Made by a program: the position numbers and the translations under genes | Notes under the pieces: model-generated | What the model was told of the DNA's origin: nothing | What the model saw: the letters and a program-made list of their open reading frames with translations, nothing else | Databases searched by the model: none | Shown here: positions 34,111-43,707 of the stretch, piece after piece | Layout of the letters: each line of letters begins with the position of its first letter | How positions within the stretch are numbered: position 1 is the first letter of the stretch | Assembly: GCA_963710165.1 (NCBI GenBank) | Contig: CAVPYZ010000004.1 | Coordinates: 620,001 to 684,000 of the forward strand | Source: JACKIP01 sp963710165 | GTDB taxonomy: Bacteria; Pseudomonadota; Alphaproteobacteria; Micavibrionales; Micavibrionaceae | Direction of reading: 5' to 3' | DNA length: 64,000 bases

Positions 34111-34125
34111 TACCATTTCATGGTA
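34111..34125. promoter_or_regulatory. Short palindrome upstream of the YnbA-like gene
   Basis: TACCAT-TTC-ATGGTA, perfect 6-bp arms, 31 bp before the ATG at 34157. Possible operator for the divergent lipid operon. Confidence 0.3.
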
Positions 34126-34156
34126 AATTGGTTTTTTGAATTATTAGCAGTTTACT

Positions 34157-34756
34157 ATGATTAGCGTTTATCAACTTAAATCCCATTTTCAAGATTTATT
34201 AAGGCCTCTAAATCAAAAGCTCGTTTCATTGGGTGTAACGGCAAACCATATAACCATTGCGGCCGCTGTTTTCAGTGTTATTTATGGCGCGTTGCTTTGT
34301 TTAGATATCAGTGTTCTTTGGATTTTTCTTCCCGTTATACTATTCATTCGTATGGCTTTGAATGCCATTGATGGCATGCTGGCACGTGAACATAATATGA
34401 AGTCAAAGTTGGGGATGGCGCTGAATGAAATTGGTGATGTTGTGGCGGATACGGCGCTGTTTATTCCTTTTCTTGTCTTTGCGCCAAATGCCTTATGGGC
34501 GGTGGGTTGGTTTATCATCATGGCTATATTGAACGAGTTGTGCGGCCTAGTTGCTTATATGATGAGTGGAACGCGGCGTTATGATGGACCTATGGGTAAA
34601 AGTGATCGGGCGTTTGCAACGGGAACAATCGGTTTTTTGATTGGTGTGGGTATTGTCATTCCAAGCTATATTAGCTGGATTTTTATACCGCTTATCGCTC
34701 TAACAATATGGAGCTGCGTTAATCGTATCAAAGGGGCGTTAAAGGAAGAAGTATGA
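34157..34756 (+). CDS. ynbA: YnbA-like CDP-alcohol phosphatidyltransferase
   Basis: Integral membrane enzyme of 199 residues with about five transmembrane segments, joining CDP-diacylglycerol and an alcohol. The family motif is RMALNAIDGMLAR followed by LGMALNEIGDVVAD. Two positions that are Asp in classical members (DxxDG and GxxxDxxxD) are Asn here, the same substitution as I recall in E. coli YnbA, which it resembles along its length (FIRMALNAxDGMLARE, GPxGKSDRA). The product lipid is unknown. It overlaps the YnbB-like gene by 4 bp. Confidence 0.82.
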   Translation: MISVYQLKSHFQDLLRPLNQKLVSLGVTANHITIAAAVFSVIYGALLCLDISVLWIFLPVILFIRMALNAIDGMLAREHNMKSKLGMALNEIGDVVADTALFIPFLVFAPNALWAVGWFIIMAILNELCGLVAYMMSGTRRYDGPMGKSDRAFATGTIGFLIGVGIVIPSYISWIFIPLIALTIWSCVNRIKGALKEEV

Positions 34757-35695
34757 TTGAAAATATTTTAGGTAATCCAGTTCATCTGGGCATATCCGTT
34801 GTAATAGGCATTCTGTTTGCGGCAACACTTATTGTTGCGGTTTTACGCATGTCTAATAAGGCTGCAGATTATAGTGAGTTATCCAATAGAGTTAAAAGCT
34901 GGTGGGTGATGATTGCGGTGTTTTCATTTGCGATTTTATCGTCGCCAATTGTATCGGTCGTTTTTTTTGGCCTCATCAGCTTTCTGGCGTTTAAAGAATA
35001 TATCTCTATCGTTCCGTTGCGGCGTGCGGATCGGCGCGTTTTATTCTGGGCGTATCTAGCCATACCAATTCAATACTTTTTCGTGGCGGATGCTTTCTAC
35101 GGCATGTTCATTGTGTTTATTCCGGTTTGGGTCTTTTTCATGCTGCCATTTCGTTTGATTGTTGCAGGCCAAACCGAAGGGTTTCTGGCATCTGTTTCCA
35201 TGATAAGCTGGGGGTTGATGATTACGGTATTTGCCGTTTCGCATGCTGCAATGTTAATGCAGTTTCCGGCAACGGCTGAGCATATTGCGGGCGGTGCAGG
35301 GCTTATATTATTTCTGGCTATTCTCAATCAAGGTAATGACGTTGCGCAATATGTCTGGGGCAAGCTATTTGGGAAGCATAAAATCGTTCCAAATGTCAGC
35401 CCAAATAAAACATGGGAAGGATTCTTTAGGCGGTGTTGTTACCACAACAATCATGGGGCTGTTATTATTCAGTTTTCTAACACCCTTTAGCTTTACCTTC
35501 GCTTTGTTAATAAGCGCGATGTTAGCAGTCACAGGTTTCATGGGGGATGTCACGTTCTCAGCTCTTAAGCGTGATTTGAAAATAAAGGATGCTGGCTCAC
35601 TCATTCCCGGTCATGGTGGTATTTTAGATCGCATAGATTCTTTAAGTCTCAGCGCACCGTTATTCTTTCATATGGTTAGGTATTTTTATTACTAA
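34753..35695 (+). pseudogene. ynbB: YnbB-like CDP-diglyceride synthase, interrupted by a single-base frameshift
   Basis: Polytopic membrane cytidylyltransferase of the CdsA type. Frame 1 (34753 onward) runs through the conserved NDVAQYVWGKLFGKHKIVPN and VSPNKTWEGF, then leaves the family. The expected continuation GGVVTTTIMG, then DSLGGV-frame sequence to KDAGSLIPGHGGILDRIDSL and the stop at 35695, is in another frame. Removing one T from the TTT at 35425-35427 restores GFLGG and joins both parts into about 313 residues. It may be a real mutation in a T run or a sequencing error; the rest of the gene shows no decay. Confidence 0.8.
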
Positions 35696-36339
35696 TGCAA
35701 AAGCTTATTCACACTCTGCGCTTATTATATTACGGGGTTATAATACGCCCGTTACTTCTGCTATTTTTGGGTTTGAATGCGCGGCATTTAGACCGTTTAC
35801 ATGTTGACGGCGCAAAGTTGATTGCGGCGAACCATAATTCGCATTTGGACGCGATGGTATTGATGAGCCTGTTTAAGCTCCGTGATATTAAAAACGTAAA
35901 GGTTGTTGCGGCGAAAGATTACTTTTGCAAAACACCGTTAATGAGTTGGTTCTCCATAAACATCATCGGCATTATACCAATTGATCGGAGCGGTGGAAGT
36001 AAAGATCCGCTTGCACCTGTTCTTGAGGCACTAGATCAGGGTTATAAAGTGATCATGTTTCCCGAAGGTTCGCGTGGTGATCCGGAAGAACGGACACCAT
36101 TAAAGTACGGTATTGCCAAATTATTAGAGCTACGCCCTGAAACACCGATTACACCTGTTTTTATGCATGGACTAGGGAAATCATTGCCGCGTGGCGAGGC
36201 TCTATTTGTGCCGTTCGTATGTGAAATAAACATAGGTGAGGATCTGGCATGGAAAGGTGATCGTGTTGACTTGATGACACGGCTGGAGGGCGAGTTCAAT
36301 AAGCTGGATGCTGAAATGGAGCCAAAAGTGTGGCGATAG
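35695..36339 (+). CDS. PlsC-like 1-acyl-glycerol-3-phosphate acyltransferase
   Basis: Two hundred and fourteen residues with an N-terminal hydrophobic segment and the acyltransferase motifs NHNSHLDAM (NHxxxxD, about 42-50), IIPIDRS and FPEGSRGDPEE, then TPVFMHG. The catalytic His and Asp are present. Its ATG overlaps the end of the YnbB-like gene, so it belongs to the same lipid operon, in which YnbC (hydrolase) of E. coli has been replaced by an acyltransferase. Together the three proteins could build an unusual glycerophospholipid. Substrates are inference. Confidence 0.82.
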   Translation: MQKLIHTLRLLYYGVIIRPLLLLFLGLNARHLDRLHVDGAKLIAANHNSHLDAMVLMSLFKLRDIKNVKVVAAKDYFCKTPLMSWFSINIIGIIPIDRSGGSKDPLAPVLEALDQGYKVIMFPEGSRGDPEERTPLKYGIAKLLELRPETPITPVFMHGLGKSLPRGEALFVPFVCEINIGEDLAWKGDRVDLMTRLEGEFNKLDAEMEPKVWR

Positions 36340-36884
36340 TAACGACAACGCGCATCATTACCTTCATCTGGAGCTTTGCCGAGGCCACATTTTTCTTTCT
36401 TGTCCCTGATATATGGCTTAGCCGTATCGCCATCAAAAACCCAAAAGAAGCCTACATTAATATATTGTTCGCAATCTGTGGCGCATTGTGCGGCGGCGTT
36501 TGCATCTATCTTTTAGGCCATTACATGTTTCAAGACATAGAAGCCATAATGACTAAGATCCCTGCCATTACAGAAGATATGAGCGCACAAGTCGGACAAG
36601 AAATGAATGGAAACAACATCTTTCTGCCTATTGTTCAGGCGGGCGTATCTGGCGTGCCATATAAACTCTATGCGTTATGGGCAGGGTTGTTAGAAATACC
36701 TTTATGGTTATTCTTGATCGTAAGCGCTATTGCGCGCGGATCTAGGTTTTTAATTGTAATCGTTCTGTTTCATGTAATTTCGGAGGGCTCAAAGTATTTT
36801 ATAAATACAAAAAAAATAATTCAGCTCCATTTTTTATTTTGGATTGTTTTTTACACGCTTTTTTTACTGAGAAAATGGGCTTGA
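36330..36884 (+). CDS. DedA/VTT-like membrane protein
   Basis: One hundred and eighty-four residues with about five hydrophobic segments. The central part, GVPYKLYALWAGLLEIPLWLFL followed by ARGSRFL, resembles the PFK-x-x-x-x-AG ... R-x-x-RF signature of DedA/VTT proteins, which are linked to lipid scrambling or flipping across the membrane. It overlaps the acyltransferase gene by 10 bp and is the last gene of the operon, which fits a role in handling the lipid made by the preceding enzymes. Family assignment is moderate. Confidence 0.55.
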   Translation: MAIVTTTRIITFIWSFAEATFFFLVPDIWLSRIAIKNPKEAYINILFAICGALCGGVCIYLLGHYMFQDIEAIMTKIPAITEDMSAQVGQEMNGNNIFLPIVQAGVSGVPYKLYALWAGLLEIPLWLFLIVSAIARGSRFLIVIVLFHVISEGSKYFINTKKIIQLHFLFWIVFYTLFLLRKWA

Positions 36885-37273
36885 GGTATGATCCTTCGCC
36901 TTTTAGGTTGTAAGCATTAATCAATGAAATAATAAAAATTAATTATAATAAATAATAACAATAAATCCAATGCTTTATCAAGAATCATCTTTTGTTATCT
37001 ATTACTAATTTACATCGTTTTTTGTGTTTTATTGTGCCACCCTTAAATGGGGGGGTGGCTCCGTTGTGATGACTTTTTAATATCTGACTGAGCGGTCAAT
37101 AATTTTACTTATTTGGATAATGACCTACAATCTGTTGGAGCATTTTATTAGAAGTTCTTCATATTATTTTTAGTTTTTGAAAATACTTTATATTCTTAAT
37201 TATATTGAAATATATATTCTCTAAAGCAATGAATGTGTAATTTGATTTTGATAATATGTTTAATATTGGAAAG
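36885..37273. other. AT-rich intergenic stretch
   Basis: About 390 bp between converging operons with no supported gene. A GGGGGGG run (37050s) and a TGAC-TGAGCG-GTCA inverted repeat (37085-37098) stand out. The latter resembles a TetR-type operator, but no regulator gene is adjacent. Confidence 0.3.
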
Positions 37274-37952
37274 CTAGGGTTGGAGCGTTAAATTTTCTAA
37301 TTTATTAATCCAAGTTGAGAAATGAGCGCATTGTGATTTTATTGTATCTAGACCTATTTGATCAGATATTAAACTGCCTAAAAAAACCTTATCATACGAA
37401 GGATAAATCTTTTTTAGTCTTTTGGATGGGGCGCTTGTAGGTGTTGTATTGATATGCTCAGGTGTATCATATGTATCTTCAATAGTTTTTAAATTACTAT
37501 GTTTGCCAGAACTCATTATATAGCCCCATGCAATTATCTATTTTGTTAATATTGGAAAAAAGTATAGCTTCAAATTCATGCATCTGTATGTAAGGTATGA
37601 ACTTTATATTGCTAATATCTGTCCCCATCGCATTTTCAATTTTCTCAGCTTTTTGATAAATATCGCTTGCGATTTTTGCATCATCAAAAGATGGAAAGTC
37701 ATTAGGGAGAGCATAATAATCAAACATAGTAGTCACATATGCATCAGTATCTTGTTTTAACCATCTAATAATATCACTTTTTGCTTTGCTGTACGAAACT
37801 ATTCCACCTCTAAATATTTTAGCTCCTTGCCTTCCTGTCTCAACGCTCCTAGCCACAGGATATACTCCTCTAGTAGATAGATAGGGAGATAAAACATCTC
37901 TAACAAATGTTTCTTCTGTTTGACCTTCAACTACAAAATTTACTCTTGTCAT
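37274..37952 (-). pseudogene. DUF4276 protein, split by a frameshift
   Basis: The first frame starts at the ATG 37952 (overlapping the ATPase stop as ATGA) and covers FVVEGQTEETFV, TMFDYYALPNDFP and QMHEFEAILFS, then stops at 37497. The conserved remainder, TPEHINTTPTSAPSKRL and IGLDTIKSQCAHFSTWI, continues in another frame to 37274. A one-base shift near 37500-37516 would join them into about 225 residues, the usual size. EGxTE and the later acidic DY motif suggest a Toprim-like nuclease fold. It is the effector-like partner of the ATPase; now inactive unless the shift is an artefact. Confidence 0.75.
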
Positions 37953-39052
37953 GACGCAGGACGTCCCCCAAAAATATTTTTTTCCCAAAGATCCCCTAAA
38001 CTATAATCCGAAAGCCAATCATCAAGAGAGCCATCTTTAAGATTATTAAAAACTGTCTGATCATTCTTTCTATCTACGGCAATAATATCTTGAGGTGAAA
38101 ACTCATTTACTAATTGAACTGATTGCGTTGAAAGAATAAGCTGAGTTTTGGATGCTGCACTTCTAAGCAATGAACCCAATATACTTAAAGCATAAGGATG
38201 AAGTCCTAATTCTGGTTCATCAATAATTATTGTAGAAGGCGGGTCGGGCTGTAAGAGTATCGTTGCTAAACAGATAAATCTTAACGTTCCATCAGACAAC
38301 TGATGGCCATTAAATGGTTCTTCATTTTCTTTGCCAAGCCATTCTAGTCTGATTTTACTTTCATCGAATGGATCTGGACGCAAATAAAAATCTCTAAAAT
38401 AAGGAGCAACCATCTGCACAGCCTTAACAATCCCTGAGTAGTTAATATCGCTTGTTTTTTTAAGTTTATAAAGAAAGGCTGCTAAATTTCCTGCATCCAT
38501 ATCAAGTGATATATTGTTACTAATAGAATTAAAGTCTTTAACTTTGGCCGTATCGCTCGTGTCGTGAAAATGGTAAATAATCCAACTTTTTAGCGCAGGG
38601 ATAACATAGTCTTTTGCCGTGCTATAGCCATTTTCACTTTTTTTGATTTCATGTATTTTTGTCTCATTTTGACCAGAACCTTGCTGATATCTTGAAACTC
38701 CAAAGTGTGGTCCTTTGAAGTATAAAGTCTCTTCTTCAAAGATAAATCTGTCAGATTGGGTTGGCTCGAGATTGAAAATATAGCCATTCAAATCAAAAAA
38801 AACCTCTCCTCTAAAAGATGATGTGGTTTTTTTACCATTATATAGAATACTTGCAGCTCCGCCCATTTTCTTTGTAGTAAGCTGCATTCTTTCATTAACG
38901 ATTGAATTCAGAAACTTAAAAAAACTAATGAAGTTTGACTTGCCTGCGCCATTAGCACCAATCATAACGTTAAGACCAGAATTCAATTCAAATTCTTTCA
39001 GCTCCTTGATTGATTTAAATCCGTACAGATTAATTTTACTAATTTTAGCCAT
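37949..39052 (-). CDS. AAA (ABC-type) ATPase paired with DUF4276
   Basis: A 367-residue RecF/OLD-like ATPase: Walker A MIGANGAGKSN (31-41), signature LSDGTLRFICLATIL (about 242), Walker B TIIIDEPELGLHP and a D-loop/H-loop segment ending STQSVQL. There is no coiled-coil arm of SMC length. ATPase plus DUF4276 pairs recur in defence islands and recall the ATPase-Toprim pairs of the OLD and PARIS systems; equivalence is inference. Coupled to DUF4276 by a 4-bp overlap. Confidence 0.82.
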   Translation of the reverse strand: MAKISKINLYGFKSIKELKEFELNSGLNVMIGANGAGKSNFISFFKFLNSIVNERMQLTTKKMGGAASILYNGKKTTSSFRGEVFFDLNGYIFNLEPTQSDRFIFEEETLYFKGPHFGVSRYQQGSGQNETKIHEIKKSENGYSTAKDYVIPALKSWIIYHFHDTSDTAKVKDFNSISNNISLDMDAGNLAAFLYKLKKTSDINYSGIVKAVQMVAPYFRDFYLRPDPFDESKIRLEWLGKENEEPFNGHQLSDGTLRFICLATILLQPDPPSTIIIDEPELGLHPYALSILGSLLRSAASKTQLILSTQSVQLVNEFSPQDIIAVDRKNDQTVFNNLKDGSLDDWLSDYSLGDLWEKNIFGGRPAS

Positions 39053-39184
39053 TTGTAATCCTCAAGCGCTAATATAGCATCATTTTGCTAAGATAATACT
39101 TTTGTTTAACTATCAGCTAGACATAATAAAATTTTTTAACAATATTAAAAGCCAATTAAGATGGGATAAGTTAAATATTAATAT

Positions 39185-42100
39185 TTAAGAGTATTTAATT
39201 TTATCCTGCTCTGCTCTCTCATCTTCTCTTTTAGCATCTGCATCCCATTCGTCAGCAATACTGGTTAATAATTTTTGTGTGCGAGGCCATTTAAGACATT
39301 TATTAGACCAGCCTCTATATTTTTCGGCGAGCTCTCTTTCTTGCTGTCCTCCTGCAAATATCTCCCTCATATGCACTCCTCTATTATTAAACAGTTGAAT
39401 GCGGATACCTGTTTCAATATTTTCTGATGCGAGTTCCTCAATAACATTTCTCACTTGTTGATGCGGCCAAGCGTCATCTGTATAATCTGCTGGACTATGT
39501 GCTAAAATGTGACCTATGTATTGATCTCCAATATCTCTTCGACCTTTTTCTGCCAGGATCGTTCTTGCTGACTTAATCCAACTTAATAGAAAGTCTCTAT
39601 CTATATTACCTGCTTCATCAAGGCCTGGTATTGTTTTCCAATCATCAAGTATTCTATAAGCAACTGTGGCTCTACTCCTTTTTCGCTCTAAATCATCGTC
39701 ATTACCCTTAGCTTCATTCGTATCTTCTGAGCTAACAAATGCATCACACATTAGATCAATAAACAGAGATGGATTATGAGATAAAGCATCAAAAAATTTA
39801 AGATTAACACCGTGCAAATATCCAAGTAGAGGAAGGAAAAAATATTCTATCGGTGCAACATCATCAAAACCTATATTCTCCCTTTTATGTAAGGATTCTA
39901 TAAACTCTTTTATTCTTGATGGTATAAAATTCTTAATATTCTCATCACAATCCAACTCTCTTAATTTATCCATCATTTTATTAGCAACAGATAATACTGT
40001 CTCATCAGATATGTCTTCATCATGAAATGAAACAGCATCAAATACTTTAATAATACGTCCAACGCTCAATAGTTTTTCAATTTGAATATTTTTTTCGTCC
40101 TTGTTTCCTTCAAGTTTAAATATACGAATATTTTCCCAATAATCCCTAGATACCGTGTCTCCAAGCGTATCTATAAATTGCCATACATCTTTTGTATCAG
40201 GCCATAATATTACTAACAGAGATTTTAATTCTTCTTTCGTTTTGTCACTTGAGTAAAGCTCTTTAACAACGACAAATTCCCACGCAGAACCAAAATTATT
40301 ATATAAATTTGCAGATAATATAGATATAAATTTTCTAGTTTCAGGCATATCTTTTAGAGCCGAATTTATTATATCTAACCCTTCTTCTAGCTTTTTAATA
40401 TGTTCTATTAGAAATTGAGCGACGATTCCGGGGAAGGTAACTTTTCGAGCTAATTCTATAACCTTTGCCTTTCCCCCTATTGTCAATATTTCTTCAAGTG
40501 CTTCATATCGAACTCTTTTTATAATAACTTCAAATTCTTCAAATTCAGCTTTATTAGCATTTGGCACGTCAGGGAAATAATCATTAAAAAGCCATATATG
40601 TTTATCAATCAAATCTGTGGGTTTTAATTTTTCTAAGACATCTTCTAAAAGTTTCATTTCACTTTTTTTGAGTGACCAATTAGAATCCGGAAATGATAAA
40701 TGTCTATAAATATAAGCTCTTACGACAGTCCATAATTTGTATTTATCATCATTAGAAATATTACTAGAAGCTATCTCATCAAGTCTTTCTTGTATTTTAA
40801 CTTTAATTTCTTCGTTTGTTCGTGCGTAAGCCCACAATAATTCCTCCCATCTTTCTGAAGAGTTACCTACATATTTTAAACCTGCCTTCATAAAGTGGTC
40901 TTGAGATTGCCATACTGTTTTGTTTAAAAGTGGCTCTTTTTGATCTTTTCCAGCTTCACGCCATTCAGGTTCAGAATTATTACTACATGATCTTGTGTTT
41001 TCAGGAAGTAATCCATTAATCAACGACCAGCGAATATTTGAGAATTTTTCTATGATAATATCAAAAATATCTAGCCTTTGTGAGAGCGGGGCATTTGTAC
41101 ATGGATGCCAGCTTAAGAAAATATCTCTCAAGCTGTTAATGGGTCTATTGCATAGCTTTCCACCAGGATCGTTTTCAGCAAGTGCCGCTAACGCAAGAGA
41201 TGCTCTCATGGTATATTCTGGATCATATGCAATTTTTTCTAGAGCCCATAAAATTCCAGTGTGCATTGTATTCATGCCAAAGTAGCTCTGCCCTTCTTTT
41301 GTCAAGTAAGCAAAGCCATCAGAATTGCCCTTGAGCAGCGCTTCAAGGGCTTCTAATAAAGGGCCTGGGGTTGCCTCCATCATTATTGAGTAAACATCTC
41401 GAATACTAGCGAGCCAATCCCAGCTTTCTATATGAGGAATATTTTTTGAAATATTATTAGCGAATACTTGTGCATCACCGCCTTCACACTGAACCTGATC
41501 TAAAGAATTACCTACTTGCGATAAAAGTAATAAAGTTTCAGCTAGCCCTTTTCTGACCCATTCTGAATGTTTAAGCTTTTCGTCATTATAGGAAGAAGAA
41601 AATCGTTCATCTGGGTCTTTTTTAACTTGTGGATCTATTTCATCAAAAACTTTGATTGCTGCGTCTTTAAAAAGAGCAAACTGCTTTTTTGTTATTTTAC
41701 TACCAAAAGATATAAAAGAATAAACAGGTGCTTCCAAAGACCATACGTCACCTGCTTTCGTTATTGGAGATTGATTTACTTTAAGCAATGGGAACAACAT
41801 TTCTTCAATCTCATCATAATCTTCAACCTGACATAAACTACACATTACTTCACGATCACTTTCGCATGAAGCGTTCCAGCGCCCTGCAAGAATTATGGGT
41901 AAAAATTTACCAATTTTATCTTCAGTGTCCGCCCAATCTGGTAATGTTACAGTGTCGCCATTTAAGGCTTGGAATATCGTAACGCTTCTGGAATAAAATT
42001 TTGATTGAGCCTTCGCTTTAGAATGATTAACCCCCATTCCCTCTAAAGCTTTACTGAAATCTTCTACAGATGGACGCTCAAGCTCTATAGGATTTCTTGG

Positions 42101-43018
42101 CTGGATAGCATCTGACCCCAAGGGCACGATCACATGGTGACCTTTTTGAGATAACGAGTTTGCACTAACGGTTGACTTAGAGAAAATACCGTTACTCTGA
42201 GCAATGATAATTAAGGGGTTTACCCTAGACAACTCCTCAGCACTGTCGGTATCTTTAACGATTAAAGCCTTGGAAAGTAAAGAGAGCTTAGTTTCTTCAT
42301 CTTCAACTTGACGAAGTGTTGCAATTACAAATCCAACTGCTTCTTGTGGGGAGTCACATTTGATATGTATTGGTTGAGCGCCTTCTTTAAGTCGAGATAT
42401 AAGGTCAGCCTGAGCTTGTTCTCGGCCAGCTGTTACAAGAGCTTCCGTTACTTGAGGTAAAGAACGGTGACAAAAGTTGTGCCACCCCTCTTCAAGCAAT
42501 GACAGGCCTCTAGGTAAGCGGTTAATAACTTTAGCAAACTCAAGTGACACAGCAGGACATTCAGAAAGCCATTCTTGTAAATCAACTGCATCATAAGCTT
42601 TTACTGTTTTGAATATATTGAGCTTGTTTTTCTTGTCAACCCAGTCTTCTTTGTCTTGCCATCGCCTTGGGGTTACAAAAACATATGTTGTATCAGATTG
42701 CTTTATTTTTTTGTCTTTAGCTCGTTTATTAAAATCAGTCTCAGCTTTTGTGCCGGGTCTTTGTCCAACACCTAGCTCCCAAACTGAAAAACCGCTCGGC
42801 ACATAATAATTGTTTGCATCATTAGAAACTAAGACACCATCAAATCCAGAGAGTTGAACTGCTCCTCCATCTGGAAATCTTAGTTTGTCATAGCCTGATA
42901 TAGAGCTTCTAATTAATCTCTTAACCAAAGCTGGAAAAGCTGCTCTTGATTGGATCAAATTTGACCAATTATTTAAATCATCTGTTTCAAGTATTTTCAT
43001 AGGACGCGTAGCATTCAT
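39185..43018 (-). CDS. Giant 1277-residue putative nuclease/NTPase defence protein
   Basis: Not matched to a named system. Residues about 45-175 look like a PD-(D/E)XK-type nuclease: GGAVQLSGFDG (Asp), SVWELGVGQRPGTKAETDF (Glu ... Lys), TTYVFVTPRRW, then KAYDAVDLQEWL. After it comes IHIKCDSPQEAVGFVIATL, which resembles a degenerate P-loop region with no clear Walker A Lys. The remaining 900 residues are charged and helical with repeat-like blocks (for example ALEALLKG, ASLALAALAEN), probably an alpha-solenoid sensor. One gene of this size with a nuclease at one end and a helical sensor resembles STAND/Avs-like or Mrr-fusion defence proteins in outline only. It stands alone between the ATPase pair and the structured-RNA region. 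Confidence 0.6.
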   Translation of the reverse strand: MNATRPMKILETDDLNNWSNLIQSRAAFPALVKRLIRSSISGYDKLRFPDGGAVQLSGFDGVLVSNDANNYYVPSGFSVWELGVGQRPGTKAETDFNKRAKDKKIKQSDTTYVFVTPRRWQDKEDWVDKKNKLNIFKTVKAYDAVDLQEWLSECPAVSLEFAKVINRLPRGLSLLEEGWHNFCHRSLPQVTEALVTAGREQAQADLISRLKEGAQPIHIKCDSPQEAVGFVIATLRQVEDEETKLSLLSKALIVKDTDSAEELSRVNPLIIIAQSNGIFSKSTVSANSLSQKGHHVIVPLGSDAIQPRNPIELERPSVEDFSKALEGMGVNHSKAKAQSKFYSRSVTIFQALNGDTVTLPDWADTEDKIGKFLPIILAGRWNASCESDREVMCSLCQVEDYDEIEEMLFPLLKVNQSPITKAGDVWSLEAPVYSFISFGSKITKKQFALFKDAAIKVFDEIDPQVKKDPDERFSSSYNDEKLKHSEWVRKGLAETLLLLSQVGNSLDQVQCEGGDAQVFANNISKNIPHIESWDWLASIRDVYSIMMEATPGPLLEALEALLKGNSDGFAYLTKEGQSYFGMNTMHTGILWALEKIAYDPEYTMRASLALAALAENDPGGKLCNRPINSLRDIFLSWHPCTNAPLSQRLDIFDIIIEKFSNIRWSLINGLLPENTRSCSNNSEPEWREAGKDQKEPLLNKTVWQSQDHFMKAGLKYVGNSSERWEELLWAYARTNEEIKVKIQERLDEIASSNISNDDKYKLWTVVRAYIYRHLSFPDSNWSLKKSEMKLLEDVLEKLKPTDLIDKHIWLFNDYFPDVPNANKAEFEEFEVIIKRVRYEALEEILTIGGKAKVIELARKVTFPGIVAQFLIEHIKKLEEGLDIINSALKDMPETRKFISILSANLYNNFGSAWEFVVVKELYSSDKTKEELKSLLVILWPDTKDVWQFIDTLGDTVSRDYWENIRIFKLEGNKDEKNIQIEKLLSVGRIIKVFDAVSFHDEDISDETVLSVANKMMDKLRELDCDENIKNFIPSRIKEFIESLHKRENIGFDDVAPIEYFFLPLLGYLHGVNLKFFDALSHNPSLFIDLMCDAFVSSEDTNEAKGNDDDLERKRSRATVAYRILDDWKTIPGLDEAGNIDRDFLLSWIKSARTILAEKGRRDIGDQYIGHILAHSPADYTDDAWPHQQVRNVIEELASENIETGIRIQLFNNRGVHMREIFAGGQQERELAEKYRGWSNKCLKWPRTQKLLTSIADEWDADAKREDERAEQDKIKYS

Positions 43019-43499
43019 TAATATTTAAATAATTCATGTTTTATATTATCAATTTAGGCCGTTTTACCTAGCAAAATGTTCTGCTTCATAACTTATTGCG
43101 AGATGTAGATATTTTTATACAAAAGTAATTTAAAAATACAATTTGTAGGAGGCTACATGCATAGATTTAAATTCTTAAAACGATAAATATAAAACTTAGT
43201 CATTTTAGCGTAGATTAAGGGCTTATATGCATACTAACCAGTTACGTCTGTAAACTTTCGTATGTAATTGACGCATTTAAATCAGTTTTTTTTATGCATA
43301 TATTAAGTTCTGAAGCGTATTACTTTAAATATTCCTTTTGAACCCTTGGTCAGTGCTATATGTCATCTTGTCTTAAACAAGATGAGGTTTGTTTTATTAT
43401 TAATACCTATTTAAATTAGATTTGTACTCTTCCTACACAATGTCGATTTGGATTGTATCTGAAGTTTTAATTAGTTAAGTTTTCAGTATAAGGCAGTAA
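43019..43499. other. AT-rich intergenic stretch upstream of the structured RNA
   Basis: No supported gene. It presumably holds the promoter of the giant gene (minus) and of the RNA (plus). A short inverted pair GCAGT/ACTGC lies at 43492-43506, just before the RNA. Confidence 0.3.
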
Positions 43500-43515
43500 G
43501 AACTGCTTTAGGGGT

Positions 43516-43688
43516 CTTTCAACTCCTGTCGTAAGCGGCAAAGACACAGCCGGAATGTGTCGTCACTCAGTTATGTCTGGGTGGCGATGTCATGTCCAAG
43601 GCGCAAGCCCAAAAGCATCGCGCCGTATCTTACGACACGGTTGAAAGCACCCAGTCACCAGAGGAGAAAATCTCTGGTGGCTTTAACC
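43516..43688 (+). ncRNA. Candidate structured RNA with a four-way junction and alternative stems
   Basis: P1: TGTCGTAAGCGGC (43527-43539) pairs with GCCG-tat-CTTACGACA (43622-43637). Inside it, P2 is GACACA/TGTGTC (43543-43561), P3 is CACTCAG/CTGGGTG (43564-43583) and P4 is GCGATG/CATCGC (43584-43621), whose tip is GGC-GCAA-GCC with a GNRA tetraloop on the plus strand only. P4 and P1 abut without unpaired bases. A 3' hairpin CACCAGAG/CTCTGGTG (43656-43679) follows. GTTGAAAG (43640-43647) can pair either with CTTTCAAC (43516-43523) or with CTTTAAC (43681-43687), so two conformers exclude each other. It ends 7 nt before the ribosome site of the 43708 gene. No known class was recognised. Confidence 0.65.
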
Positions 43689-43707
43689 GCTTTTAGGAGT
43701 AGATATT

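Noticed and set aside
36330..36884. Classical YqaA or SNARE-associated protein with certain assignment
   Set aside because: Only part of the DedA/VTT signature is visible, so it is called DedA-like with moderate confidence and given no gene symbol.
37085..37098. TetR-type operator
   Set aside because: The inverted repeat is only 4 bp per arm and no regulator gene is adjacent; kept only as a remark on the stretch.
43516..43688. Retron msr/msd RNA
   Set aside because: No reverse transcriptase gene lies nearby and the fold is a four-way junction rather than msr/msd stems.
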